Assembly (NCBI GenBank): GCA_037954325.1
Contig: JBBMNZ010000001.1
Coordinates: forward strand, 12,629,758 to 12,693,757
Direction of reading: 5' to 3'
DNA length: 64,000 nt
Source of the DNA: Fistularia commersonii
Taxonomy: Eukaryota > Chordata > Actinopteri > Syngnathiformes > Fistulariidae
The position numbers and the translations under genes are program-made. This document shows positions 12,201-51,400 of this stretch, in pieces. The stretch's first letter is position 1. Each line of letters starts with the position of its first letter. The notes under the pieces are model-generated. The model was not told the DNA's origin. It saw only the letters and a program-made list of their open reading frames with translations, and did no database searches.

Positions 12201-14237
12201 CTTGGTCAGCATCTGTTCCCCTTAATCATCTGTTTGTTGTGGTATGAAGAATGGAATTCAGGCCTTCAGTTAGATTTGGATCAGCGTAAAGCTCTATGAT
12301 TAGAAGAAGAAGGAGGGCTATCGGCCCATCTGAAGAAGTGATCCATTGCAGGTCTCGCTCTTATTCTGCATCAGATTGGCTCTTCATCACATCTGCCTTC
12401 AATTAAGGGACAAATTGCATGTTCCCATGCAGGAGGTTCATGGGGGGGGTTAATGCAGTCATCAGCTGTGGGAACCTGGTGATCTCAATTTTGGTGGAAT
12501 GGCACACAGTTGAGCACAGGTGGTCACCCTGGCATGAATGTCATTCTGTCTGCGGTGTTTTCTATAGGAACTGAGATTTAACCATGACCCCTCCCTTGGA
12601 AAACAAGGATTTGGATTGCTGAATTTCAGCAGGCAGGAGGTGAAGGTTAATGAATCATGATCCTTGGATTCTGGCCAGATGTGTAAAGATTGTGGGTTAC
12701 GTTGATTCACTGTGTCGTGTCAGATGTTTTCAAATATATCACACTTTCTCTGCCCAGACCTGCCAGCTGGCTTTGGCGAAGGCGGCTAAAAATGTCTTAA
12801 GACAGATGCCTACAGCATGTTTAAACTTTTTTTTCCCCCTAAAATGCCCGTATTTCTAGCCTAGTTATTTGCTGAGCAAAGACAGATTAGCATAGTTTTG
12901 GTTTGGTCATTCAGTATGGTTAACTCAAAGGTCACAGCTGTTGAGATTTTCACAGGATTTTATTCATTTTCTCTTCACTGAGACTAGCTTAAAGCCAGCC
13001 CCTACACGTAAATACCACTTCTCCAGGTTAAACACACTAAGCAACTACTTAAGGGCTGCGCTGTCTTTTATGAGGAATGTCACTGTAGTAGTACAGCATT
13101 GACTGAACATGAATTAGTATGTCTAAGTCATTCATTCCACAACAACAGTCAGAGAACATATAGAATGGATAGACATAGGGTTTACAAAATACCTATATTA
13201 TTTGAATTACATTTAGTTAAAAAAAAAAAAACTGATTTCTTATGCTGCCTGAGTTCAGCAGTGTGGCAGTGATCTTAGTGTGCAGGTCCAGCTCGATGTT
13301 TCTGCCAGCATTCATGCACATCTTAATTGGCAAACCTCTTTGGCAGTGGGCTCACTTTAGCCTCGGTTGGCCTGGCTGTCAGCTTGGCAGAGTGGCCAGT
13401 GAATGCAATTGGAACAATGCCCATCCTAATCCCCCAATAATTCCTGCTCCTCTGATCTCGCTGGTCTAAGAATGTGATGTTTAAAGAGCTGGAGGCTCAC
13501 TGGGAATTGCAGGAAAACAAGTTCTCATGCACAGCCTTCCATAATTTGCTATAAGGAGCTGGAGAGCAGAGACAAGCTGATATTACACTAATTGTGAACG
13601 ACACACATCTCACAATTAAAAGCACCATGGAGGAAGTTGTAATGTCATTGGACTGTGAATATAGAAGATTTGTTTTGATGTAGCAGTGTTTTTTTATGGT
13701 GAGGTGGAGGGGTTAAAAATGCTTTTGCCACACTCATTTTTTACGCTTAGTTTACCTGTCATTTTAAATACCGCACATTCATAACATACCACAATAATTT
13801 GCGTATTTTAATAACATCTATACATAGCAGCTCAGATTGCACTTAACTCACATTTGTGCCGCAACCAATGACCCATCACCCTTGCTAAAGCATGACTGTT
13901 ATTGTGCCACCTTCTCTTGCACTTTCTCTACCAGTTAGCTGATTTTTCCCCTTCAGTCTCCTGTACCCCAAGCCTTATTGTCTTATTGCTTCTTGACTGG
14001 CATGAGATACTGGAGAGCAACAAGCAGGGGAATGGGAAGAATTTCTTCTTTCATATACAGTAAGACCTGATTAGACTGCAGTGAGTTTGTCATATCACGC
14101 AGAGACAGAGAGACAGGAGACTGACTTGCATTCAGGATAAAATCTAATTGGCGCACCAATAAGCATTAACATTGCCATGATTTATGCTCTGTAAGTCTTG
14201 ATGTGAAGTCTCTCTCTTACCATTTGTTTTTTGTCAG
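9233..14237 (+). other. plekhg3: plekhg3 intron 1 (5' UTR intron)
   Basis: About 5 kb between the putative 5' exon and the start exon. Apart from short homopolymers (for example C10 near 9382 and A12 near 13219) I recognise no gene or transposon. Confidence 0.4.
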
Positions 14238-14249
14238 CTCCACAGTGCC

Positions 14250-41338
<27,089 letters not shown>

Positions 41339-41956
41339 GCATTTGGACTCTTACTACTGTTTATCATCAAGAACATGGAAACTTCACCTGGCAGTTACAT
41401 GACAATGCAGCAAAGATAATGGATTGGTATTAGTCAAGGCTACAAGGGGATGTATTTGTTTTCTAATAAGTACTTTGCAATATTTGTACATTGGATATTT
41501 TTCTACACTGTAAAACTCAAAGTTTATCTATATTGTCATGGCACCCTGTCTGTTTGGTGTGTGGACCCCTCGACCTCCTAATCTGGGAAAACAACTTTTT
41601 TTTTAAACTAGAATCTCTCATTTCTGTTCTCACTGAGCCATATTATTTGTCTGGTGGAGTTCAAGAGAACCTCAGCTGACAGACTGGTCTCATCTCTTGG
41701 TAGTTCCATCAGTACGCCAAAGATTTTCTTTTAGATCTGTGGACTGTAAATACATCTTGTCACTCTAATTGTATGATTCTGTACCCACTGCTTTCACATA
41801 CCACTGGAGCTTTATTTTTTCCTCAATACGGTGTACATGTTTGTTATTATTGTTATTTATGAAACTGAAAATTCGGGGGGAGATTGGCTTCGTGTAAATA
41901 CAGAGCATTAGCTGGCTCCTTTTTTCGCATCGTCATACTTGAAAGTTATTCTTTTC

Positions 41957-41962
41957 AATAAA
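41957..41962 (+). promoter_or_regulatory. plekhg3: Candidate plekhg3 polyadenylation signal
   Basis: AATAAA in the context TTTTCAATAAAAAC, 619 bp after the plekhg3 stop codon. A 3' UTR of about 640 bp is plausible, and no earlier canonical signal was seen. Confidence 0.6.
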
Positions 41963-42920
41963 AACAAAATTGCTAAGCACCCATAGGTTTGGTCATTTGT
42001 TAATATAAACAACTTTGGAAATCTATGATGGAACCTCTTTCTGGGAATACATGACAAATGAAATACAAGCTGAGTATTAATTGTTGAATCAATTCGTTTT
42101 CCATTATGATTATTGTCACTCATGCACTGAGTTGTACTAAGAAAAAAAAACATCAAATTGTGCTTATTTTTAAATCACCCTATCAAGACATATTTAAAGT
42201 AAATTTTTCAAAATGATAATCTAGCAGTAAGCAAAAGTATACAAGGGTATATCTGAAGAATTTATGTTGACTAAAAATGTCTATATTTGTTGCAGTGAAA
42301 TGGAAAACATTATGTTGCTGATTTTTTTTATTTTTTTTTTATTTATAACCTCAGGTGCTTTGGTGTTAATAGACTGAGACCGGAGACACGTGACCAAACA
42401 TGCTCCGCGTGGAAAAACTCAATCCACGGTTGCATTTTGACACGAAAACAACCTCCTCCAAGGTTCACTGCAGGGCCGCGGGTGGGGTGTGTGTTGCTCG
42501 TGCGTGGAATGACCCCACAGCTGGATTCCACGCGCGCCTCCGTTACCCTCGAAACGGAACCATCTCCGCTTTCTAAAAGCCACTTCAATGTAAGTGAAAA
42601 CCGAGCCCCTTTCACACAGGTATCCGTGTGTGTACTCTTCAAAATAAATGCTCCACCGCCACACTTAATGTCGCGGTGAGAAAAGTGTTTTATTTTGAAT
42701 TAATAACCGGAAAATGTTTCGTTGCTAGGTGGGTTTAGCTAATGACAAGTATCCGCGATTCTAACCGGAGTGCGCTTCAACAGGCAATTGGTGTCGCGCA
42801 TTTTCTCTCTAGATGTCAGCAACACCAGATTTCCCCTTTCACGTTTTACCCCATTTATTTATTTTTGTGTAAATATTCTCGAATCGGCACAAGAAAAAAC
42901 GCATCGTCGTCTCAGTCTTT
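41963..42920. other. Intergenic region, probable globin X promoter
   Basis: The first ~350 bp are AT-rich. 42350-42900 is richer in G, C and CpG (for example GCAGGGCCGCGGGTGGGG and CACGCGCGCC) and is the likely promoter/5' region of globin X, whose start codon is at 42947. No TATA box or named site is assigned. Confidence 0.4.
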
Positions 42921-42946
42921 TTTTTTTTTTTTTTTTTTAATGAAGA
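42919..42946 (+). promoter_or_regulatory. xgb: T-tract and alternative ATG just before globin X start
   Basis: A run of about 20 T residues is followed by AATGAAGAATGGGC. ATG at 42940 opens a 21-codon frame that overlaps the globin start (42947) out of frame. Alternatively T20...AAG|AATGGG may be a splice acceptor of a 5' UTR intron, which would remove that ATG. Confidence 0.45.
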
Positions 42947-45900
42947 ATGGGCTGCGCGATATCAGGTCTGGCAGAAAAAGAGTTTGGAACGGGGAAAACG
43001 GATGATGGTGCTGCTGTGCATCCCAGCGAGGACCAGATTCAGATGATCAAGGAGTCGTGGAAAGTTATTCGGGACGATATTTCAAAAGTTGGGATTATAG
43101 TGTTTGTCAAGTGAGAGTCTTCATTTATTTTAATAGTTTTTATATTTTATTTTAAAGATAAGCTGTCCGGTGTTTGTTGCATGAAACCAATTGTTTCCTG
43201 TGAGGGGTTAGAAGAGGAAGAAAATGTGTATTTTTATATTTAAAGGCACTTAAAATGATGTTAGAGATTTGTGAATTTAGATTTAAAAAAAAGAAAGCAA
43301 TATGTCCGTTTAAACTCGTTTAGCTTTAACCATATTGACCTGCTAGTCAAGGTAAAGGAGGTCAGCTGAGGGATTTTAAATGCAATGATGCATCCTGCCT
43401 GACCTTTCCAACAGAGAGACTCACATCCAGGTTTCTTTTACCTCCATCACCCACTGCTCTGCCGTCTTTCTGCTGAAAGCTTGGAGCAACACCCCTCCTC
43501 CCCTCTAACCACTTCATGCCACATCTTAACAGCATTATGTAATAACACACAGCTCCAGGTCGACTGTACTCCTATGCAATTAAACCAGCCGACATCTGGA
43601 TAGCGCAATAATAGTGATAAATAATAATAGTAATATCAGGCCGATGAATAAATATATGAGTGGAAGATACTAAGGCTGCAGCTGCTGAACTGATGAGGTG
43701 TGAAGGTTCTCCTCAGCGCATGGCCGGAAGCCCAATTATTGCAATGTGTCCCCGGCATGACCTTAACAGTTGAAGAGATTGACCTTAGCGTGTTAGCTTG
43801 GAAATATATGGGCCGCTTGTGGGTCAGGGCCACCCCAGGGCCCCCGGGCTGTCATGGCTTGTATTTCATGCCTGAACAGTAATTGTTACAGTAAAACAAA
43901 ACAACCAGCATGCATGTTATGATTTAGTTTCTCTACAAGGAAATGTTCATCTGACAGATTTATATTAAAAAGATGCATATGAGCTGTGTTCAGATAGCTG
44001 TGAGTAGAAATCTCTCCCAGCAGTCTTCTTCCTCTTCACCCTTCGGCTTTTCCCTTCAGGGGTCGCCACAGCAAATCAGCCTTCTCTTTCTAACCCTATT
44101 CTCTGTATCCTCCTCTCTCACACCAAGTACTTTCATATCCTCTCTCACTACATCCATGCATCTTCTCTTTGAACTTCCTTGAGACCTCCTGCCTGGCAGT
44201 TCCCATTCCAGCATCCGCCTACCTATATATTCACTATCCCGCCTCTGTACATGACTGAACCATCTCAGTCTGGCTTCTCTGACCTTCTCTCCAAGACATC
44301 TAACATGTGCTGTTCTTCTGATAGACTAATTTCTGATCCTATCCATCCTCGTCACTGCCAAAGAGAGCCTTAGCATCTTCATCTCTGCAACCTCTACCTC
44401 TGCCTCCTTCTTTCTTTTTGTCATTGTTACTGTTTCTAGACCATACAGCATCGCTGGTCTCAGCCTTCTTGTACACCTTTCCTTTCATTCTTGCTGACAC
44501 TTTTCTTCACCCATTCCAACCTGCTAGAACTCCTCTTTTCCACACTCTCCGCTGCCCTGGTCTGTTGACCCCAAGTACCTGAAATCTTCAACTTCTTAAT
44601 CTCCACTCCCTGTAGCCTCACCATTCCACTTGGGCTCCTCTCATTCACACACATATACATCGTCTTGCTGCGACTTACCTTCATTCCTCTTCTTTCCAGA
44701 GCATACCGCTATCTCTCTCTTCCTCAACTTGTTCTCTGCTCTCACTACAGATCACAATGTCATCTGCAAACATCATGGTCCAGGGAGATTCCTGTCTATC
44801 CTCATCTGTCAGCCTGTCAATCACCACTGCAAACAAGAAGGGGCTCAAAGCTGATCCCTGACGAAGTCCCACCTCCATCTTGAACTTCTCTTTTACCCCT
44901 ACAGCACACCTCACCACTATCTCACAGCTAGCATACATCTCCTGCACCAGTCCAACATACTTCTCTGCCACTCCAGACTCCCTCATACAATACCAAAGTT
45001 CCTCTCTTGGCACCCTGTCATATGCTTTTTCTAGGTCTAGAAAAACACAGTGGAGCTCCTTCTGTCCTTCTCTGTTCTTCCCTATTAGCATTCCCAAAGC
45101 AAATACTGCATCTGTAGTGCTCTTTCTAGGCATGAAGCCATACTGCTGACTTCTGCTCTCAGTCTAGTTTCCACTACTGTTTCCCATAACTTCATTGTAT
45201 GGCTCATCAACTTTATTCCTCGATAGTTGCCGCAATTCTGCACATCCCCTTTATTCTTAAAAATAGGCACCATCCCACTTTGTCTCCATTCTTCAGGCAT
45301 TTTCTCACTCTCTAAGATCCTGTTAAATAATTGAGTCAGAAAATCTTCTGCTGCCTCTCCTAGACACTTCCATACCTCCACAGGTATATCATCAGGGCTA
45401 ACTGCCTTTCCAGTCTTCATCCTCTTCAATGCCTTCCTCACTTCACTTTTCCTAATCTGTGCTACCTTGGGGTCCACAATAGTCACCTTGTCTACCCTTG
45501 CCTCCCTTTCATTTTCCACATTCATCAGCTCTTCAAAGTACTCTTTCCATCTTCCCATCACTCTTCAACCATCTGTCAATACGTTTACCTCTCTATCCTT
45601 AATTACCCAGACCTGTTGTACATCCTCTCCATCTTCATCTCTGTTTTGCCAATCTGTATAGATCATTCTCTCCCTCCTTACCGCCCAGCTGAGCATAGAA
45701 GTCATCATAATCCCTTTGTTTTGCTTTTGCTACTGCTGTATCTCCCTTTACTCCTGTCTGTACTCTTCAGTCCCTTCATTGTCCCACTTCCTCTTTGCCA
45801 ACTGTTTTCTCTGTTCATACTCCTGTGCTTCCTCATTCCACCACCAAGTCTCCTTATCTACTTTCCTTCCAGATGACACACCAAGTACTCTTCTACCTGT

Positions 45901-48381
45901 CTCCCTGATAACCTTAGCTGTAGTTGTCCTGTCATCTGGAAGCTCACCCTGACCTCCCAGAGCCTTTCTCAACTCCTCCCTGAAAACCATACACACTCCT
46001 CCCTTTTCAGCTTCCTTCACTTTGTCCTCTGCGCTGCCTTTGTCCTCTTGCACCAGAGTCATCCTATAAACCACCATCATATGCTGTCTGGCTACACTCT
46101 CACCTACAACTACTTTGCTACTTTGCAGTCACTGGTCTCTTTCAGGTTACCTCGTCTATACAAGATGTAGTCTACCTGGGTGCTCCTACCTCCGCTCTTA
46201 TAAGTTACCCAATGTTCCTGTCTTTTCTGGAAAAAAGTGTTCACCCCAGCCATTTCAATCATTTTTGCAAAATCTACCACCATCTGTCCCTCTGCGTTCC
46301 TATCCTGTATACCCTCTGCCCATCACTTCTTCATCCTCTATATTGCCTGCACCAACATGCCCATTGAAGGCTGCATCAATAACCACTCTCATCTCTGGGG
46401 ATATTCTGCATCACTTCTTGTTGCTCATTCCAGAGCTTCAAGAACTCATCCTTCTCCTCAAACTCACACCCCACCTGGGGGGCATAGCCACTAACAACAT
46501 TGAGCATCACACCTTCAATTTCCAGTTTCAGACTCATAAGTCTATCTGACGTTCTTTTCAACTCCAGAACATTCCTAACAAACTCCCTCCTTCATTTCTC
46601 TTCTTGTCAGTGCCATGATAGTGCAACTTAAAGCCTGCTCTCAAGCTTCTTGCCTTTCTACCTTTCCACCTGCTCTCCTTGGCACACAGTGCAGTCATGG
46701 CCAAAAGTTTTAAGAATGACACTTTCACAAAGTCTGTTCCTTCAAGGTTTTTAGGTGTTTGCTAGATGTTTCTATGGTAGTGCCATTCTCAAAACTTTTG
46801 GCCATGACTGAATATCCACTTTTCTTCTCATCTTGACAACCAACTCGCTACCTTTTTCTGTCATAGTCCCAATATTCAAAGACCCTACTCTCAGTCCCAG
46901 ACTCTTGCCTTTCCTCTTCTCTCTCTCCTTCCAAACACGCCTTCCTCCTGTCCTTCTTTGACCTACAGTGGCCCAGTTTCCATTGGTTCTCTGTAGGTCA
47001 TCGGTACTGATGGCGGCCATTGTTAACCTGGGCCTTGACCAATCCGGTATGATATGGTTATTAGGTTTGATTCACATGTTTGGTTTTGGCAAAAGTTTTA
47101 CGCCGGATGCCCTTCCTGACACAACCCTCAGCATTTATCAGGGCTTGGCACTAGCTCAGGGAGACACTGCCCCATGCCGCCCTGAGGATGCATTATTCAA
47201 GCTCTTATACATGGCCCTATTAAAAAAAGACATACACATAAAGAACCAAAATAAACGTCTCTGTTTATGTTGCTTAAGTGCTGACATTGACACAACTGAG
47301 GGGAGGACTTTTGATTTCCCCTGTTGCATCATTGATGAAATTTCACAGCCATCCTGTCCCAGACATTATGCTTTTTCTAAAAAAAAACCAAAAACATATA
47401 TATATATACATATATATATGTATGAAATGTGTTGCAAATCCCTCCCTTCCATTTCAGTTTGTCATTTAATCCAGCAGGAAATCAGAATACATAGAATATT
47501 TTAACACCGCAACACTATAGTCAAATTTTATTTATATAGCTGTGAGTCAACCTGTGGTTCGAGAGTAGGAAGAGATGACGCTTAAATACTTAAAGACCTG
47601 GCTTTGGCCGTGAATCCCCAGCTACTGGTCATATAAACATTTTGCATAATCTTACTGCTTTATTATCTGCTCGTCAAAGAACACTGAGCTGCTGGTGACT
47701 TTCACAGCAGCCCTTAGAGAGACTGGAACATTTTTGAACACCTATTTTAGATTTTCTAGAACCCAGATTAAATGAATTTATATTTTGATTTTTTACTTCA
47801 TTGTTGCAGCTGAGGAACACAATTGATCAACCTGCAGAAACATCACAACCAACCTACACATATCAAACCCTTATTATATTTCAATTTTTGTGCCACATAC
47901 TGAAACCCAGTTGAGGCAAGAAATATAAGGGTCTCAGAAACTCTGATCAAATCCTTCCTTATCATATTTACATCAGATATGTCTTTTCCTATAGAATGAG
48001 ACAGTTTAACTCTCACTCAGAGTGTGTATTCCGGCCACGGAACTAATCATAGGTTCCTCAGCTGGAGATTGCTTACCTCCCTGATTGAGTACTTAAACAT
48101 TCTGGTTGAGAATATAGATTTAGGTTAGATGTGAGAAAGGGAAAAAAAACCTGCTTGAGGTAGTAGCCTTGCAGTTTGAGAGGCACAATGTTAAGTTATC
48201 ACAGGGCACTCAAGCCGAGTCTTGCTGATGGACCCTCAAATCCATTTCGGGTACAGGGAGGTCACCAAATGTAAATGTCAATGTATGATCAGTGAGATGC
48301 AGTCATATTTTTATTCAAAACTCTGGGGTCAAGGAAGAAGCATAATTTTCTTGAAATGACCACAGAGTTATACGCACACAC

Positions 48382-48433
<52 letters not shown>

Positions 48434-51400
48434 ATACACAAACACACAACTGTTCACCAGAACTTTTGGCGACTTGCAAATCTTGGGAATGTTTATTTTA
48501 GGGGGCGTGAACATGATAGCCTAATCTTCTCAGAGGTTCACAGATGGCTACCTTTCATTGTTGTCTTGGTTACAGATTGTTTGAGACTCATCCTGAATGC
48601 AAGGATGTATTCTGCCTGTTCCGAGATGTCAAAGACCTGGAGAGGTTGCGGACAAGCCGGGAACTCAGGGCACATGGACTACGGTAAGTCACTGGCTCTG
48701 TTTTTAAAAACAACAAAAATCCAACAACCTTTATCTTTCTAGGCGTCTTTTGCGATGGTCTTTTTTGCGATACCCTGGGTAAACTTTTGGTCACCCAGAG
48801 TCTTGAAATTAAATTCAATGATAAAATAATGTCTGAGCCTTTCCCCTTGCTACTAAACGAAATCAACACTTCTCAAATTCTCTCACTGAAATATCCATCT
48901 CTCTCCAAGGTGTCATAGTTAACAGTATTGCGGTCTCCATCGTCCCAGTCAGCCGTTCCCCTGGGGTGGAGGGAAGCAAGGATGAGTCGTATTTTTAAAT
49001 ACAATTTTAAATACAATGAAAAATTCCCACAAATTACGGGCCAATTAGCATCTGAATTTGCTGAAAAATTGATCAGCAAATATATTATTGAATATAAAAT
49101 CATAACATTAAATTTGATCAGGCAAATAGAAAATATTTTGCACAAAGCAACAGTAATGCATCTCCTTGTCTAGACTGCGCAGTCAGGTCCCCCCAGGGTC
49201 AATTTTAGGACCACTAGTTTTCTCATTATATGTAGAAAAGTTACCCACTCTGGATAAAAAATCTTGCGAACTTGATGAATGCTGACACAGTATTTTTTTC
49301 CCCTGCTGAAAATGCCCAAGAAACTCCTCAAAAACATTCAATTGCTCTGACCAGTAATTGGGAGTACTTAAGTTCTTCCTCTCATTAGACACTAAAATGC
49401 CAGAGTATGATGTTTTTTACATAAAATTTACTGCAGAGGGAAGCAGCTTCACCAGCTTAGGATTATGCTGAATTTTATACTGTCTAATCAGAGCCATGTT
49501 GAAAATGTTGCAGAAAACATCAGTTTTAACTTGCACAATTTTAAACAAATAAGACAATTCTGTCTCACTAATATTAATAAGCTGGTAACAACTGCAATTT
49601 TTCATGGATGGAATATATTACACTTTACTGAACATGTTCTAATTGTTAATGCCTGGGAAGCAGGAAAAAGGCAAGTGTAAGGATGAAGGCCACTGTGATA
49701 CTGTGATGTTTGACCCTTCACACATCACAGTTGCTCCAGATCGGTCAGCTCCTGTGCAGTATTCTCGGTCTACATGGTCTTTACCTACCAAGATTGCTTC
49801 AAGATTAGATCGGAAAACCTGTTTCTTGGTTGCGGAGTAACAATGCATCCATGTCACTTATATGGAGGAGACACAGCGCTATAGGAAGAGGGCAAACCAG
49901 AAGGCTCAGTGTGCCGCTCTGGGCCCTTTTCTGCGAGGTAATCTTGGGCCATAACATTTATGTGGATGCCACATTGACACACACTACCTTCCAAAATATA
50001 ATATCAACTAAGTATACTCCTTCATAACAACAGTATTTCATGATAGCAGTGGCTACATTCAGAAGGACTGTGTACCTGACTATGTGTCCTACCAAATGTC
50101 TCAGGAATTGTTTGATGCACAATTGAAGGTGACCTCAATCCAGTCTAGCATCTATTGAATGGGATGGAGAAAGAGCGGGATCCACGGAGACCCAGCCTCC
50201 CAAGTTACAGGGCATAAAAGATAAGCTGCTATCTGCTGTTGTATCTGCCAGATTCCACAGCGCATATTCAGAGATCTATTAGAGTCCATACTGTGCCTTA
50301 ACTGGTCCGGTCAGTTTTGACAGCAGCTTGGGGGCCTACAATATAAGTGTTAAACTGGATCAGTGTAAACACTGGCTGTTTCTTTATTAAATGACTTTGG
50401 CATTTGTCATGGTACATTGATTCATTCATTCCTGATCCTATTCATTGTCGTCACTCCCAAAGAAACCTCAACGTCTTCGTCTCTGCCACTTCCAGCTCCG
50501 CTTCCTGTCTTTTCCTCAATTCCGCTGTCACTACACCATACAGCATCGCTGGTCTTACCACCGTCTTGTGAACATTTCCTTTCATTCTGGCTATAGCTCT
50601 TTGCATTGAACTTGCCTAAAATTAACAATAAATGAAAGGGGAAAGGTGACAGAGGTTAGTAAAGGTTACAGATTCCAGGATCTTGGGTTACCCTAGAATA
50701 GAGTAGAATTTTAAAATCTTATAACCAATAATTTAAAAATGTCTGACATTTAAGATTCTCTTTATTTATACTGGTGTAGTGTAAATCCTTTTAATTTGAC
50801 CTATCTCACATGTTTAACCTGAATAAAAAATAAACCAATCTGATTATTCAACATGAAATATTTCATAACTTATGCCACACTATGACTCAAAAAGGAAAGC
50901 TGGTCAGTACACGCTACATATTTCTTCAATAATCAGCATCACAAGCAAAGTAATCCTTTTACTTTAAAACACTAGTTGAACAAAGTGTCAATGGGAATTA
51001 AGTATTTCATCTAATTTCTCTATTACTGAGATAATGCCAGATGGCTTGTAATGTTTGGGAATCCTTTGTGTTTGGCAGATGGAGATGCATCTGTTCATAC
51101 GCCACTCTTCTGTCACATGTGACTCTATAAGGGTAAGCCTAAGTCTAACTCCATCCAGTAATGATAATGAACAAGATATGTGGCAGAGAGTGACTCCTCA
51201 GGTCATTTTGGCACAACGATGCTTTCCCCTCCATGAAAAAGATCAGCATTTATCCCAGACACTTGTGTGTTCAGGCCCAGTGTGCATCAGACCTTTGTGT
51301 TCTTCTGCATATCAGGCTTAAAATTCCAATTTCTTGTCTCTTTCAGGGTGATGTCCTTTATTGAGAAGAGTGTGGCCAGACTGGAGCAGCTGGAGAGGCT

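Noticed and set aside
46968..47504. 178-codon open frame on the + strand
   Set aside because: It runs antisense through the 5' end of the reverse-oriented RTE copy into AT-rich flank; no recognisable protein.
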